This document shows positions 17,748 through 28,818 of a stretch of 64,000 nt of DNA, piece after piece (the first letter of the stretch is position 1; each line of letters begins with the position of its first letter). A program made the translations under genes and the position numbers. The stretch is from NCBI RefSeq assembly GCF_900186985.1, contig NZ_LT906447.1, positions 1,612,001-1,676,000 of the forward strand, written 5' to 3'. The notes beneath the pieces were generated by a model. It was given only the letters and a program-made list of their open reading frames with translations, did no database searches and had not been told where the DNA came from. Origin of the DNA: Staphylococcus piscifermentans (GTDB lineage: Bacteria > Bacillota > Bacilli > Staphylococcales > Staphylococcaceae).

Positions 17748-19208
17748 TTATTTACGTGTTAATTGTTTAGCAGGATCTCCCCAACATTCAATACCGAATA
17801 AATTTATTTCTAAGTTTTCCGGTTTAAAGATTGGTTTCTTACCTTCTTTACGTTGTTTAAAGTAATCTTTCATGACAGCAAGTGCAATATTAGATAATCC
17901 AATGATAGCAATCAAGTTGACAATTGCCATCAATCCCATAAACACGTCTGCTGTACTCCACACAGTTTCTGTTTTGATAACTGCACCGAAGAATACAAGC
18001 ACAACGACTAAACATCTGAAAATAAATAAAACTGTCTTATTGTAAGACAAGAATTCAATATTAGATTGGCCGTAATAATAGTTACCGATAACAGATGAGA
18101 ACGCAAATAATGTAATCGCTACTGTTAAGAAGATACCGCCGGCACTGCCTAAGTGTTCATTCAATGCAGATTGTGTTACAGCCACGCCTTGTGGTGCATT
18201 GTCTCCAAATTTCAAACCGCCGTATAATAAGATTACAATCGCTGTTGATGTACACACTAAGATAGTATCGAAGAATACTCCTAATGATTGCAATAAACCT
18301 TGTTTTACTGGGTGCGGAACCGCTGCAGTTGCGGCCGCGTTAGGCGCTGACCCCATACCAGCTTCGTTAGAGAATAAACCACGTTTAATCCCTTGTAATA
18401 CAGCTGCACCGACTGCTCCGCCTGTAGCTTGTTCCACCCCAAAGGCATTTTTGAAGATAGTCGCAAGCATCGGAATAATTTGATCATAATTCATAATTAA
18501 AATAACAAATACTACGCCGATATAAATGATTGCCATAATCGGTACGATGATTGATGACAACGTTGCGATACTGCGCACACCGCCGAAGATAATAATACCT
18601 GTTAAAATAGCTAACACAATACCTGTAATAACAGGACTGATATGATATTGCGTATTTAAAGATTCAGCAATTGTATTTGCTTGTACAGTATTAAAGACGA
18701 AGGCAAAGGTTACAGTAATCAGTATGGCAAAGACTACACCTAACCATTTTTGGTTAAGACCTTTAGTAATATAGTACGCAGGTCCACCACGATAACCGCC
18801 ATCTTTATCCGGCACTTTGTAAACTTGTGCAAGTACTGCTTCTACAAAGGCACTGGCTGCACCGATTGATGCAATAATCCACATCCAAAAAACTGCACCA
18901 GGGCCACCAAGAACAATTGCGGTTGCGACACCTGCAATGTTTCCTGTTCCTACACGAGAACCTGCACTGATTGCAAAAGCTTGGAAAGGAGAAATACCTT
19001 TTTCACCATTATCCAAGGTTTCAGGTTTTTCAACTAAGGCACGCAACATCTCTCTGAAAGATGTAAATTGGATAAACTTAGAACTGATTGTAAAGAAAAT
19101 CCCAGCAGTTAATAATAAGCCGATCAAGTATTGTGACCAAATTAAATCATTTCCAACACTGATAAAAGCTTTAAACCAGCCAGGGATTAAACTATCAAAG
19201 TCTTTCAA
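17748..19208 (-). CDS. alsT: Alanine/glycine:cation symporter family protein (AlsT)
   Basis: This sodium-coupled amino acid carrier has 486 residues and about ten to eleven helices. Family signatures visible are GSRVGTGNIAGVATAI near residue 80, the GGPAYYITKGL segment and GLFSNEAGMGSAPNAAATA. The start codon is the TTG at 19208, with GAGG eight bases upstream; no better in-frame ATG exists. It lies between glcT and parC, as in S. aureus as I recall it. A strong terminator-like hairpin sits in its own leader, which suggests attenuation control. Whether the substrate is alanine, glycine or glutamine cannot be read. Confidence 0.88.
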   Translation of the reverse strand: MKDFDSLIPGWFKAFISVGNDLIWSQYLIGLLLTAGIFFTISSKFIQFTSFREMLRALVEKPETLDNGEKGISPFQAFAISAGSRVGTGNIAGVATAIVLGGPGAVFWMWIIASIGAASAFVEAVLAQVYKVPDKDGGYRGGPAYYITKGLNQKWLGVVFAILITVTFAFVFNTVQANTIAESLNTQYHISPVITGIVLAILTGIIIFGGVRSIATLSSIIVPIMAIIYIGVVFVILIMNYDQIIPMLATIFKNAFGVEQATGGAVGAAVLQGIKRGLFSNEAGMGSAPNAAATAAVPHPVKQGLLQSLGVFFDTILVCTSTAIVILLYGGLKFGDNAPQGVAVTQSALNEHLGSAGGIFLTVAITLFAFSSVIGNYYYGQSNIEFLSYNKTVLFIFRCLVVVLVFFGAVIKTETVWSTADVFMGLMAIVNLIAIIGLSNIALAVMKDYFKQRKEGKKPIFKPENLEINLFGIECWGDPAKQLTRK

Positions 19209-19313
19209 TGTTAAAACCTCATATTCTTTTTAAATTTATGTAAAACGTTACACATAGAATTTGAAATTCGAGTCTCATTACAAGACTGAAATTTCTGTTT
19301 CATTTTTCTTCTA

Positions 19314-19371
19314 AATCAAAAAAATAGCAAGTGGTGCAATTCTGCAAGAGAATATTTACCGCTTGTTATTT
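19314..19371 (-). terminator. Leader terminator/attenuator upstream of alsT
   Basis: On the minus strand AAATAACAAGCGGT (19358-19371) pairs with ACCACTTGCTATTT (19322-19335), followed by seven T. It lies downstream of the predicted alsT promoter and upstream of its start, so it would stop alsT transcription unless it is prevented from folding. Confidence 0.65.
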
Positions 19372-19387
19372 GGTTAATCTATTTTCC

Positions 19388-19416
19388 ATTCTATCATCTT
19401 ACAATAACCCTGACTA
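19388..19416 (-). promoter_or_regulatory. Putative alsT promoter
   Basis: On the minus strand TAGTCA (19411-19416) and TAGAAT (19388-19393) are 17 bases apart. The -35 matches only 4 of 6 positions. Confidence 0.4.
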
Positions 19417-19449
19417 TATTTTTTTGAAAAGTAGAGAATTTCACTAATG

Positions 19450-19496
19450 ATAAAAAGCTATTTGAATAGAAATTCATCTACTCAAATAGCCTTTAA
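19450..19496 (-). terminator. Terminator of parEC
   Basis: On the minus strand AAAGGCTATTTGA pairs with TCAAATAGCTTTTT, ending in a T run, directly after the parC stop. Confidence 0.8.
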
Positions 19497-19497
19497 T

Positions 19498-21924
19498 TTA
19501 TGCTTCTTCAGAAGAATCAGCTGTAGAGATTGAAAGTGCATTCACTTCGCCAAATTCATCTGTATCGACTACAAATGAACCGTTAGTATATTGTTCAGTA
19601 AGATGAATGTCACTTACTTTTCCAGAAAAGCTGTCTTTATTAGAATAAAGTGTATAGATACTTTCTGGATTAGTGATAACTTCAGCGCCTACAATACGGT
19701 GCGGCTTCGATTTCAATTCTTTCAACAGTTTGATACCGCGTTGTGCGCGTTTCGCTTCCGCCAACACTTTGAAACCGATGCGTTTAACAGCACCGCGTTG
19801 CGTTGCCATCAGAATAGTATCCTCAGGTTGAATGAGCTGTGTCATTTCGACAATGTCTTCATCTTTCAAATTGATAGATTTAACGCCAGCTGCACGCAGA
19901 CCTGTACTTGATAATTCATCTGTAGAATAAGTAAGAGACATGCCTGTATGTGTCACAATCGTTATCAATTGATCTTGCTCGATACGCATGACATTAATCA
20001 TCTTGTCGTCATCTTTTAATTTCATCGCAATCAATGGTTTATTAAAACGTGAAGTTTTGAAGAGTTCTAACTCACTTTTCTTAATCATACCGTTTTGAGT
20101 AGCCATAATATAATCGACCTTTTGCTTGAAGTCTGGTTCAGTAAAGACATCGATTACATATTCATCATTTTCAATCGGTACGAGTTGCGAAACATGCTGT
20201 CCTAAATCTTTCCACTTAATATCTGCTAGCTTATGCACTGGAAGATAGAGGTAGCGTCCTTTATTTGTAAAGACTAATGCAATATGCTGAGTATTTGTTT
20301 CAATATAACGCAATAACGCATCGCCGTCTTTCAAGCCGACTTCTTCTACCCGATTAGCGTTAAAGCTGCGAATAGAAGTACGTTTGATGTATCCATCACG
20401 TGATAAACTTAAAATGGTTTCTTCACTTGGCACAATCACTTCTTTTGAAATTTTAATTTCGGCGATTTCCGCTTCAATACGTGACAAACGCTCGGTTTTA
20501 AAGCGTGTGCGAATTTCTTTCAATTCATCTTTAATCACGTTCAATAAGGCATCGTGGTTATCCAAGATATTACGTAAGCCTTTAATTTTTTCTTCTAACT
20601 CACTATGTTCCTTTTCTAAAGCCACAATATCCGTATTCGTTAAACGATATAATTGCAATGTCACAATAGCTTCAGCTTGTTCTTCCGTAAAATCAAATTC
20701 AGCTACTAAATTATCTTTGGCATCTTTTTTGTTTTTAGAACCACGGATAATTGCAATGACTTCATCTAACACAGATAAAGCTTTCATTAGCCCTTCCACA
20801 ATATGCATACGTTTTTCAGCATGGAACAAGTCATAGCGTGTACGTTTAGTTACTACATCAATTTGATGATTCAAATAGCTATCGATAATTTCGCGAATTC
20901 CCATTAATTTAGGACGTCCATCACTGATGGCTACCATATTGAAGTTATAAGAAATCTGCAAGTCTGTATTTTTGTACAAGAAATTCAATATCGCTTCACT
21001 ATTTACATCTTTTTTCAATTCAATCGCAATACGCAAACCTGTTCTATCAGTTTCATCACGTACTTCCATAATACCGTCGACACGTTTATCAGCACGCAAT
21101 TCATCGATTTTTTTCACAAGTGAACTTTTATTCACTTCATAAGGAATTTCACTCACAATCAATTCTTGACGACCGCTTCTCAACGTCTCAGTTTCCACTG
21201 TCGAGCGTACTACAATGCGACCTTTGCCTGTTTCATAAGCTTTCTTGATTCCATCTCTGCCTTGAATAATACCGCCAGTCGGGAAATCCGGCCCTTTAAT
21301 ATATTTCATCAATTGACTGACTGTAATATCAGGATTGTCGATATATTTCAAAGTTGCTTGAATCACTTCACCTAAATTATGAGGCGGAATATCTGTCGCA
21401 TACCCTGCAGAAATACCAGTAGACCCATTAATCAATAGGTTCGGGAATCTAGCAGGCAATACCATAGGTTCCGTTGTCGTATCGTCATAGTTCGGTACAA
21501 ATGGCACGGTATCTTTATTAATATCTCGTAATAATTCTTCAGATAACTGGCTTAATTTAGCCTCTGTATAACGCATTGCAGCTGGTGGATCGTTATCAAT
21601 ACTACCGTTGTTCCCATGCATTTCAATTAAGACATGTCGCAATTTCCATTCTTGACTCAGACGCACCATTGCATCATAAACAGAAGTGTCGCCATGAGGA
21701 TGGAATTGACCGATAACATCCCCGACTGTTTTAGCACTTTTTCTGAAGTTTTTATCATAAGTGTTTCCGCTATCATACATTGCATACAGAATACGACGTT
21801 GTACAGGTTTTAAACCGTCACGCACATCCGGCAGCGCACGTTCTTGAATGATGTATTTACTGTATCTGCCGAAGCGGTCACCAATTACATCTTCTAACGA
21901 AAGGTCCTGGATGATTTCACTCAA
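19498..21924 (-). CDS. parC: DNA topoisomerase IV subunit A
   Basis: This is the breakage-reunion subunit of topoisomerase IV, which decatenates daughter chromosomes. The catalytic tyrosine lies in [11 protein letters not shown] (Tyr119). A winged-helix domain, tower and coiled coil follow, and the C-terminal blades (from about residue 500) complete the 808 residues. The quinolone-determining stretch reads [13 protein letters not shown], giving Thr80 and Asp84, where recalled S. aureus GrlA has Ser80 and Glu84. It overlaps parE by four bases, so the subunits are translationally coupled in one operon that appears SOS-controlled through the LexA box before parE. Terminator downstream at 19450-19496. 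Confidence 0.97.
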   Translation of the reverse strand: MSEIIQDLSLEDVIGDRFGRYSKYIIQERALPDVRDGLKPVQRRILYAMYDSGNTYDKNFRKSAKTVGDVIGQFHPHGDTSVYDAMVRLSQEWKLRHVLIEMHGNNGSIDNDPPAAMRYTEAKLSQLSEELLRDINKDTVPFVPNYDDTTTEPMVLPARFPNLLINGSTGISAGYATDIPPHNLGEVIQATLKYIDNPDITVSQLMKYIKGPDFPTGGIIQGRDGIKKAYETGKGRIVVRSTVETETLRSGRQELIVSEIPYEVNKSSLVKKIDELRADKRVDGIMEVRDETDRTGLRIAIELKKDVNSEAILNFLYKNTDLQISYNFNMVAISDGRPKLMGIREIIDSYLNHQIDVVTKRTRYDLFHAEKRMHIVEGLMKALSVLDEVIAIIRGSKNKKDAKDNLVAEFDFTEEQAEAIVTLQLYRLTNTDIVALEKEHSELEEKIKGLRNILDNHDALLNVIKDELKEIRTRFKTERLSRIEAEIAEIKISKEVIVPSEETILSLSRDGYIKRTSIRSFNANRVEEVGLKDGDALLRYIETNTQHIALVFTNKGRYLYLPVHKLADIKWKDLGQHVSQLVPIENDEYVIDVFTEPDFKQKVDYIMATQNGMIKKSELELFKTSRFNKPLIAMKLKDDDKMINVMRIEQDQLITIVTHTGMSLTYSTDELSSTGLRAAGVKSINLKDEDIVEMTQLIQPEDTILMATQRGAVKRIGFKVLAEAKRAQRGIKLLKELKSKPHRIVGAEVITNPESIYTLYSNKDSFSGKVSDIHLTEQYTNGSFVVDTDEFGEVNALSISTADSSEEA

Positions 21925-23921
21925 TTTGCTTCCTCCTCATCATATTCCTCTTGATCTAAGATTTGGATTTCATCATTTTCCAAAATACTTTGATCTTCTT
22001 GAAGACCGAATTCAACATGACGTTCAATCCATTCACGTCTTGGAGCTACTTTATCACCCATTAAAGTTGTAACACGTTTAGATGAACGTACTTCGTCTTC
22101 TACTTGTACTCTGATTAACGTTCTTGTTTCCGGATTCATCGTAGTTTCCCATAATTGATCGGGGTTCATTTCCCCTAAACCTTTATAACGTTGTAAACTG
22201 AATCCTTTACCAAGTTGTTTTTGTAATTTGTCTAATTCTTCATCGGTCCAAGCATATTCGACTTTTTTGGATTTACCTTTACCTTTTTCCAATTTATACA
22301 ATGGAGGTAAGGCGATAAATACACGACCTGCTTGTACTAGTGGTTTCATATATTTGAAGAAGAAAGTTAACAGCAATACTTGGATGTGAGCGCCATCTGT
22401 ATCGGCATCGGTCATAATAATAACGCGATTATAGTTGCTGTCTTCTAATTTGAATTCATTTCCGACACCTGCACCGATTGTATGAATAATTGTGTTGATT
22501 TCTTCATTTTTGAAAATGTCTTCCAAGCGTGCTTTTTCAGTGTTGATCACTTTACCACGTAATGGCAAAATCGCTTGATATTTACGGTCACGGCCTAACT
22601 TAGCTGAACCGCCGGCAGAGTCGCCCTCTACAAGATACAATTCTTTCTTCTCAGTATTTTTACTTTGAGCGGGCGTCAACTTACCAGATAGCAAGGTATC
22701 TTTACGTTTATTCTTCTTGCCTGTACGTGCATCTTCACGCGCTTTGCGAGCAGCCTCACGTGCTTGTTGTGCTTTCACAGCTTTTTTAACCAACGATTTA
22801 GAAAGTTGGCCTTTTTCTTCTAAATAGTAAGGTAGTTTTTCAGTGATTACTGAATCGACTGCACTTCTAGCTTCTGCAGTTCCTAACTTAGATTTCGTTT
22901 GCCCTTCGAATTGCAGCAATTCTTCAGGAATACGTACAGAAATAATCGCTGTTAAGCCTTCCCGGATATCGTTTCCGTCCAAATTCTTATCTTTCGCTTT
23001 CAGTTCACCAATTCGACGTGCGTAATCATTGAAGACACGAGTCATGGCTGTTTTGAAACCGACTTCGTGTGTTCCGCCATCTTTGGTACGTACGTTATTT
23101 ACAAAACTCAAGATACTTTCAGAGTATTGATCATTGTATTGGAAGGCTACATCTACTTCAATACCGTGCGATTCGCCAGAGAATGTTGAGACGTCATGCA
23201 AGACTTCTTTACCTTCGTTGACGTAGCTTACAAATTCTTTAATTCCTTCTTCATAATGATAGATTTCTTCGCGCTCTTTTCCAGCACGTAAATCTGTTAA
23301 AGTGATTTTTAAATCTTTTAAAAGGAATGCGGACTCTTGCAAGCGTTCGCTTAATGTATCAAAGTTGAAGGCTGTTGTAGATTTAAAGATTTCAGGGTCT
23401 GGTTTAAAAGTGACTTTTGTCCCTTTTTTGCGTGTTTTGCCTTTTTTCTCTAATCCTGTTGCAGGCAATCCGCCTTTATTAAATTTCTGTTCATAAATAT
23501 ATCCATCTCGATAGATTTCCACATCCAGCCATTCGCTGAGCGCATTCACTACTGATGCACCTACACCATGCAAACCACCAGAAGTTTTATAGCCGCCTTG
23601 ACCGAATTTACCACCAGCATGCAAAATAGTAAAAATAACTTCCACGGTCGGTTTGCCGGACTTGTGAATACCTGTCGGCATACCTCGGCCATTATCCTCG
23701 ATGGTGATACTATCATCTTTATTGATAGTGACTTGAATTTCATTGCCGAAACCGTTTAATACTTCATCGACTGAGTTATCAACGATTTCATATACTAAAT
23801 GGTGCAAACCGCGTTTATCGGTTGACCCTATATACATTCCTGGTCTTTTGCGGACTGCTTCTAATCCTTCAAGAACTTGAATTGAATCGTCCGAATAGTT
23901 TTGTCGTTTATTTGTTGCCAA
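21921..23921 (-). CDS. parE: DNA topoisomerase IV subunit B
   Basis: This is the ATPase subunit of topoisomerase IV, with 666 residues. The N-terminal GHKL domain shows [18 protein letters not shown] and [15 protein letters not shown]. The transducer follows, and the TOPRIM domain carries [10 protein letters not shown] and the metal-binding [11 protein letters not shown]. The start is a TTG at 23921, about ten bases after GGAGG; homology to MNKQNNYSDDS of S. aureus as I recall it supports it. A LexA box sits directly upstream of the ribosome binding site. It is the first gene of parE-parC and is divergent from plsY. Confidence 0.96.
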   Translation of the reverse strand: MATNKRQNYSDDSIQVLEGLEAVRKRPGMYIGSTDKRGLHHLVYEIVDNSVDEVLNGFGNEIQVTINKDDSITIEDNGRGMPTGIHKSGKPTVEVIFTILHAGGKFGQGGYKTSGGLHGVGASVVNALSEWLDVEIYRDGYIYEQKFNKGGLPATGLEKKGKTRKKGTKVTFKPDPEIFKSTTAFNFDTLSERLQESAFLLKDLKITLTDLRAGKEREEIYHYEEGIKEFVSYVNEGKEVLHDVSTFSGESHGIEVDVAFQYNDQYSESILSFVNNVRTKDGGTHEVGFKTAMTRVFNDYARRIGELKAKDKNLDGNDIREGLTAIISVRIPEELLQFEGQTKSKLGTAEARSAVDSVITEKLPYYLEEKGQLSKSLVKKAVKAQQAREAARKAREDARTGKKNKRKDTLLSGKLTPAQSKNTEKKELYLVEGDSAGGSAKLGRDRKYQAILPLRGKVINTEKARLEDIFKNEEINTIIHTIGAGVGNEFKLEDSNYNRVIIMTDADTDGAHIQVLLLTFFFKYMKPLVQAGRVFIALPPLYKLEKGKGKSKKVEYAWTDEELDKLQKQLGKGFSLQRYKGLGEMNPDQLWETTMNPETRTLIRVQVEDEVRSSKRVTTLMGDKVAPRREWIERHVEFGLQEDQSILENDEIQILDQEEYDEEEAN

Positions 23922-23939
23922 TCGATTCTTCGCCTCCTA

Positions 23940-23953
23940 CAAACATACGTTCG
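23940..23953 (-). promoter_or_regulatory. LexA box before parE
   Basis: On the minus strand CGAACGTATGTTTG matches CGAACRNRYGTTYC except at the last base and lies just upstream of the parE ribosome binding site (23933-23937). B. subtilis parEC is also in the LexA regulon as I recall it. Confidence 0.75.
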
Positions 23954-24033
23954 TTTATAAAACATTACAATAAACATTCTTACTTAAAATCTGCTAAATT
24001 GCAAGCCAGAAATTATTTTTCCTGACATCTCAT

Positions 24034-24047
24034 TTTGAACGCTTTCA
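24034..24047. promoter_or_regulatory. cre-like site between parE and plsY
   Basis: On the minus strand TGAAAGCGTTCAAA has one mismatch to the CcpA consensus TGWAANCGNTNWCA. The target gene is unclear. Confidence 0.35.
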
Positions 24048-24211
24048 AAATTATTTTCTTGCTTTACTTCATCTATTACTTTACTATTCAAGTGTCTTTA
24101 CTATCTTTAAACATGTAAAAATGGATAGAAAAAATTCATCCTCAGGGCGTCAATCTCTATCTTATCTATGGTAAAATAACGTTATCATCAACAAAGGATG
24201 TGTCATGCAAA

Positions 24212-24820
24212 ATGATGATTGTACTTATGCTTCTGCTCGCCTACCTTGTAGGGTCATTTCCGAGCGGAGTTATCATCGGAAAATTGTTCTTCAAGAAAGA
24301 CATCAGACAATTTGGAAGCGGCAATACAGGCGCTACGAACAGTTTTCGTGTTCTAGGGCGACCCGCAGGTTTTGTCGTCACATTTTTAGATATATTTAAA
24401 GGTTTTATTGTGGTGTTTTTCCCACTATGGTTCCCGGTGCATCCGACAGGTCCAATCAGTGAATTCTTTACACACGGCTTAATTGTCGGTGTATTTGCGA
24501 TTATCGGCCATGTTTATCCGATTTTCTTGAAATTTCAAGGCGGTAAAGCGGTAGCTACAAGTGCTGGGGTCGTATTAGGGGTTGCCCCAATATTATTATT
24601 AATATTAGCAGCTATCTTTTTCCTCACACTTTATTTAACAAAGTATGTATCTTTATCAAGTATAGTTGCAGCGATTTGTTGTGTCATTGGTTCATTGATT
24701 ATCCATGACTATATATTGCTTGGTGTAAGTATCATTGTAGCAGTTCTCTTGATATTAAGACATCGCACTAACATTGTACGTATCTTTAAAGGTGAGGAAC
24801 CTAAAATTAAATGGATGTAA
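24212..24820 (+). CDS. plsY: Glycerol-3-phosphate acyltransferase PlsY
   Basis: It transfers the acyl group from acyl-phosphate to glycerol-3-phosphate, the first step of membrane phospholipid synthesis. It is a five-helix membrane protein with the three conserved loops [25 protein letters not shown] and [19 protein letters not shown] use the ATG at 24212 ([19 protein letters not shown], 202 residues, matching S. aureus). An in-frame GTG at 24200 is too close to the AAGGA at 24194-24198. The chosen start is 13 bases from that site, and an out-of-frame ATG at 24205 has the ideal spacing, so initiation here is unusual. It is divergent from parEC. Confidence 0.93.
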   Translation: MMIVLMLLLAYLVGSFPSGVIIGKLFFKKDIRQFGSGNTGATNSFRVLGRPAGFVVTFLDIFKGFIVVFFPLWFPVHPTGPISEFFTHGLIVGVFAIIGHVYPIFLKFQGGKAVATSAGVVLGVAPILLLILAAIFFLTLYLTKYVSLSSIVAAICCVIGSLIIHDYILLGVSIIVAVLLILRHRTNIVRIFKGEEPKIKWM

Positions 24821-24828
24821 ACGAAAAC

Positions 24829-24900
24829 AATCGGCTGGGACATTAATTTGTTCTAGCCTTTATTTTATGAGTTGGCAGAATCATAATGCTGTCCCACTTT
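24829..24900. repeat. Dispersed hairpin repeat, also terminator of plsY
   Basis: GGCTGGGACA pairs with TGTTCTAGCC (24831-24856) and is followed by a T-rich stretch. A second element related to the repeat family (GTTGGCAGAATCATAATGCT, then GTCCCAC) follows at 24871-24898. Confidence 0.6.
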
Positions 24901-25063
24901 CTTTAACTCAATGTGAAGAAAATTTGAGTTCTAAGTAAATTTTTTTCAAAAAAATCGAGATTTCATGTTAAATTACACCCCAAAACGGTTATAACTCATA
25001 ATATAAATCATCTTAAAATAAATGATTTATAAATATCCGGTAATAATGAGAGGAGTTTTTACC

Positions 25064-25381
25064 ATGGAATTCAAACTTACAGACAATGCAGTGAAATGGT
25101 TCAAAGATGAATTTGAATTACCGCAATCCGACAAAGCTATCCAATTTTTCGTACGCTACGGTGGCGAAAATCAATTAAAACAAGGTTTCAGTCCCGCGTT
25201 TAATATTGATAATAAATCAGATCAAGCCGTAGAAATTGGATTTGAACAAGACTTCGATGGCGTCGATGTCATTATTGCCGAAAAAGACTTATGGTACTTC
25301 GCTGGTGAAGATTTGGTTATTGATGTTGGCCAGCATGATGAAATTGAATTTGTACACAATAATGCTTCTCAAGCATCTTAA
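25064..25381 (+). CDS. HesB-fold protein of the YneR type, without cysteines
   Basis: The 105-residue protein has the HesB/IscA-like (FeS_biosyn) fold pattern, MEFKLTDNAVKWFKDEF at the start and FDGVDVIIAEKDLWYF later. It has no cysteine at all, so it cannot bind an iron-sulfur cluster like IscA or SufA. The ATG at 25064 follows AGAGGAG; the frame extends further upstream without a ribosome binding site. It lies alone after plsY and is followed by a strong GC-rich terminator. Function is unknown; an iron-sulfur carrier role is unlikely. Confidence 0.78.
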   Translation: MEFKLTDNAVKWFKDEFELPQSDKAIQFFVRYGGENQLKQGFSPAFNIDNKSDQAVEIGFEQDFDGVDVIIAEKDLWYFAGEDLVIDVGQHDEIEFVHNNASQAS

Positions 25382-25396
25382 TATAAAGACAGAATG

Positions 25397-25432
25397 AACG
25401 CGCAGTTGCTTCTCAGCTGCGCGTTTTTTTCA
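25397..25432 (+). terminator. Terminator after the HesB-fold gene
   Basis: AACGCGCAGTTG pairs with CAGCTGCGCGTT and ends in seven T. Confidence 0.9.
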
Positions 25433-25434
25433 TA

Positions 25435-25896
25435 CTATTCAATGCCGTTAGTAACCTCAAATGTTTCTCCGGCTCTATTTCTTTTTTCGACTTCTTGATA
25501 AGTTTCATGCCAATCTGGGAAGTGGCGATCTAAACGAATCGGAGTACGCTTATCTCTAGTCATACAAATAATTTCAGTCGAACCTTTAGTTACAATCTCG
25601 TCTTGTTCATTCAATATCTCATAACAATATAATGAACGGATACGTGAATAACGTTCTACCCAAGTTTTAACTCTTACTTTTTCCGGATAAGTAACAGGTT
25701 TAATATATTTGATATTCAAATCAGTTACAGGAGAAATAATGCCGCGTTCTTCCATATCTGCATAATTAAAGCCTAATTTATAAATATAATCTGTACGTGC
25801 AACTTCGAACCATGTCGCATAGTTCCCATGATAAATAAATCCCATCTTATCAGTTTCTTGATATCTTGAATCGATTTCAGTGATACTGTATATCAT
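25435..25896 (-). CDS. Acyl-CoA thioesterase, 4HBT/FadM-YbgC type
   Basis: This is a hot-dog-fold thioesterase of 153 residues. The family motif is clear: RYQETDKMGFIYHGNYATWFEVART, here split between the Asp of ETD, the His of YHGNY and the WFE that follows. I use the ATG at 25896 (MIYSITEIDSRY) with GTGG upstream; the ATG at 25938 has no ribosome binding site. It should hydrolyse an acyl-CoA in the cytosol, but chain length cannot be predicted. It is convergent with the HesB-fold gene. Confidence 0.82.
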   Translation of the reverse strand: MIYSITEIDSRYQETDKMGFIYHGNYATWFEVARTDYIYKLGFNYADMEERGIISPVTDLNIKYIKPVTYPEKVRVKTWVERYSRIRSLYCYEILNEQDEIVTKGSTEIICMTRDKRTPIRLDRHFPDWHETYQEVEKRNRAGETFEVTNGIE

Positions 25897-25946
25897 ATTT
25901 TTACCACGCTTTCTTTTTTCCTTTGCATAAAATATCATATCACAAA

Positions 25947-26045
25947 TAAAAGAGCGAGCGGGAATGAAATAACATGAGTTACCGTTATTTCGTCGCTCTC
26001 CTTCAAAAAAACAAGGGATGGAACAACTTAATGTCCCACCCCTTC
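25947..26045. repeat. Dispersed hairpin repeat, terminator of acnA
   Basis: Minus strand: a GAGCGACGAAATAAC arm pairs with GTTATTTCATTCCCGCTCGC, then a T run. Next to it is the second family element (GGGATGGAACAACTTAATGT, then CCCACCCC). It lies between acnA and the thioesterase gene. Confidence 0.7.
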
Positions 26046-26073
26046 AATTTATTCAAAACACATATTTGTTAAC

Positions 26074-28779
26074 TTAAGCATTTTGTAATTTTTTACGTAA
26101 TACTAATTGTAAGATACCACCATGACGATAGTAATCTAATTCAACAAGTGAGTCGAAACGAGCGATAGCTTCGAATTCTACAACTTCACCTGATTCTTTT
26201 TTCGCTGTTACTTTAACTTTGTCATGTGGTTTTACATTCTCATCAATATCAACAGAAATTTCTTCTCTGCCATCTAATCCTAAGCTGTCAGCTGATTCGC
26301 CGTCTAGGAATTGTAATGGAAGTACACCCATCATAACTAAGTTTGAGCGGTGGATACGTTCGTAACTTTGAGCGATAACTGTTTTAACACCTAAAAGGTT
26401 TGTACCTTTAGCTGCCCAGTCACGTGAAGATCCCATACCATAGTCATTACCTGCTAATACAACTAAGCCAGTACCGTCTTCTTTGTATTTCATTGCAGCG
26501 TCATAAATCGGCATCACTTCATCAGTTGGCCAATAAGTTGTGAAGCCACCTTCTGTACCAGGAGCTAATTGGTTTTTAATACGGATATTTGCGAATGTAC
26601 CCCGAACCATAACTTCATGGTTACCACGTCTTGAACCATAAGAGTTGAACTCTCTGATTGGTACATCGTTATCTTGCAAGTATTTACCTGCAGGAGTATC
26701 TTTACCAATTGCACCAGCTGGTGAAATATGGTCAGTAGTTACTGAATCGCCGAATTTACCCATAACACGTAAGTTTTTCAATGGTTCAATTGTACCAGGT
26801 TCTTTAGATAAACCTTGGAAGAATGTTGGATTTTGAATGTAAGTTGATTTAGGATCGAAGTCATATAATGGCTCGTCAGTCACATCAATTTCATTCCACA
26901 TTTCATTGTTAGTGTAGACATCTGCATATTCTTCACGGAATAATTCAGGTGTAACCGCACTATCAACTGCATCTGCAACTTCTTTGATTGAAGGCCAGAT
27001 ATCTTTCAAGTAAACATCGTTACCATCTTTATCCTTACCTAAAGAATCGTGTTGAAGATCAATATCCACTGTACCTGCTAAAGCATAAGCCACAACTAAT
27101 GGTGGTGATGCTAAGTAGTTACCTTTTACTAATGGGTGAATACGTCCTTCAAAGTTACGGTTACCTGATAATACAGAAGTTACTAATAAATCTTCTCCTG
27201 AAATTGCTTTCTCGATTTCTGGTAAAAGTGGACCAGAGTTACCGATACAAGTTGTACAACCATAACCTACTAAGTTGAAACCTAATTCATCAAGATATTC
27301 TTGTAAACCAGAATCAGCTAAGTAACCTGTTACAACTTTTGAACCTGGCGCTAATGAAGTTTTCACGAACTCAGGAACTTTCAAGCCTTTTTCAACAGCA
27401 TTTTTAGCTACTAAACCTGCACCTAACATAACGTAAGGGTTAGATGTGTTAGTACATGATGTAATTGCAGCGATTGCAATATCACCTGTAGTCATTTCAG
27501 CAGTTCTGCCGTCTTCAAATTCAATTTTCGCTTTTTTATCGAATTCTGATTCATCATAACCAAAGCCTTGGTTACCTGCTGGAGCAGTTACAGATTTTTC
27601 GAATGATTCTTTCATGTCGCCTAATTTAATCAAGTCTTGTGGACGTTTAGGACCTGATAAAGAAGGTTCAACTGTAGATAAGTCTAACTCAACAACATCT
27701 GTGTATGATGGATCTTCTTTTGATACATCAAAGAACATATGGTTTTGTTTCAAGTATTCTTCAACAAGTTCAATTTGTTCTTCAGAACGGCCAGTTAAAC
27801 GTAAATATTTAAGTGATTCTTCGTCTACTGGGAAGAAACCACATGTTGCACCGTATTCAGGCGCCATGTTAGCAATTGTAGCACGGTCTGCTAATGGAAG
27901 GTGTTGTACACCAGGACCGAAGAATTCAACGAACTTACCTACAACGCCTTTTTTACGCAATTCTTCTGTTACACGTAACGCTAAGTCAGTTGCTGTCGCA
28001 CCTTGCGGCAATGCATTTGTCAAACGTACGCCGATAACTTCTGGAATTGGGAAGTATGAAGGTTGTCCAAGCATTCCTGCTTCAGCTTCGATACCGCCAA
28101 CACCCCAGCCAAGAACGCCAAGACCGTTGATCATTGTAGTATGTGAGTCTGTACCTACTAATGTATCAGGGAAAGCTACTGTTTCGCCGTCTACGTCTCT
28201 AGCGTGTACAACATTTGCTAAGTACTCTAAGTTTACTTGGTGAACGATACCAGTTGCTGGTGGTACTGCATTGTAGTTATCAAATGCTTTAGTAGCCCAG
28301 TTCAAGAATTGATAACGTTCATAGTTACGATGAAATTCTAATTTCATGTTACGTTGCAATGCTTCTGGATTAGCATAGCTGTCAACTTGTACAGAGTGGT
28401 CAATTACTAAATCAACTGGAACTTCCGGATTGATTTTGTCGATATCCCCACCAACATCATCCATTGCTTTACGTAGTGATGCTAAGTCTACTACTGCCGG
28501 AACACCAGTGAAGTCTTGTAAAATTACGCGTGAAGGTTTGAATGGTACTTCGCCTTCTCCGCCATTACCAAATTTAGATAACCCTTCGATATGCTCGTCA
28601 GTTATAACAAAACCATCTTCTTGACGTAAAACTGATTCTAATAATACTCGGATTGAGTATGGCAGTTTGTTGATGTTTGTTAAACCTTGTTCTTCTAATG
28701 CTTGCAAATCATAATAAGTGTACGTTTTTCCGTTAAGAGAAAACGTTTTCTTTGCCTGCTCTTTTAAGTTAGAAGACAT
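26074..28779 (-). CDS. acnA: Aconitate hydratase
   Basis: It interconverts citrate and isocitrate in the TCA cycle; family members also bind mRNA when the cluster is lost. It has 901 residues, as S. aureus AcnA. Cluster cysteines are seen in [10 protein letters not shown] and in [12 protein letters not shown], and the swivel domain has [15 protein letters not shown]. The ATG at 28779 follows CAGGGGGG; an upstream in-frame TTG at 28800 overlaps that site. CcpC-type ATAA-N7-TTAT dyads and a Fur-like palindrome lie upstream, suggesting citrate- and perhaps iron-linked control. It is a single gene and a dispersed repeat serves as terminator. Confidence 0.96.
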   Translation of the reverse strand: MSSNLKEQAKKTFSLNGKTYTYYDLQALEEQGLTNINKLPYSIRVLLESVLRQEDGFVITDEHIEGLSKFGNGGEGEVPFKPSRVILQDFTGVPAVVDLASLRKAMDDVGGDIDKINPEVPVDLVIDHSVQVDSYANPEALQRNMKLEFHRNYERYQFLNWATKAFDNYNAVPPATGIVHQVNLEYLANVVHARDVDGETVAFPDTLVGTDSHTTMINGLGVLGWGVGGIEAEAGMLGQPSYFPIPEVIGVRLTNALPQGATATDLALRVTEELRKKGVVGKFVEFFGPGVQHLPLADRATIANMAPEYGATCGFFPVDEESLKYLRLTGRSEEQIELVEEYLKQNHMFFDVSKEDPSYTDVVELDLSTVEPSLSGPKRPQDLIKLGDMKESFEKSVTAPAGNQGFGYDESEFDKKAKIEFEDGRTAEMTTGDIAIAAITSCTNTSNPYVMLGAGLVAKNAVEKGLKVPEFVKTSLAPGSKVVTGYLADSGLQEYLDELGFNLVGYGCTTCIGNSGPLLPEIEKAISGEDLLVTSVLSGNRNFEGRIHPLVKGNYLASPPLVVAYALAGTVDIDLQHDSLGKDKDGNDVYLKDIWPSIKEVADAVDSAVTPELFREEYADVYTNNEMWNEIDVTDEPLYDFDPKSTYIQNPTFFQGLSKEPGTIEPLKNLRVMGKFGDSVTTDHISPAGAIGKDTPAGKYLQDNDVPIREFNSYGSRRGNHEVMVRGTFANIRIKNQLAPGTEGGFTTYWPTDEVMPIYDAAMKYKEDGTGLVVLAGNDYGMGSSRDWAAKGTNLLGVKTVIAQSYERIHRSNLVMMGVLPLQFLDGESADSLGLDGREEISVDIDENVKPHDKVKVTAKKESGEVVEFEAIARFDSLVELDYYRHGGILQLVLRKKLQNA

Positions 28780-28818
28780 GTATAATCCCCCCTGATTCAA
28801 TATTATGCCTTTAATTAA

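Noticed and set aside
20384..20836. 150-residue frame antisense to parC
   Set aside because: It is a shadow of the topoisomerase gene, with no initiation signals or recognisable domain.
24205..24399. 64-residue frame overlapping plsY
   Set aside because: It has a well-placed ribosome binding site but a product without any plausible fold (arginine-rich). It is kept only as a note on plsY initiation.
27614..28243. 209-residue frame antisense to acnA
   Set aside because: It lies wholly within the well-supported aconitase gene, has no ribosome binding site and its composition mirrors codon use of the opposite strand.
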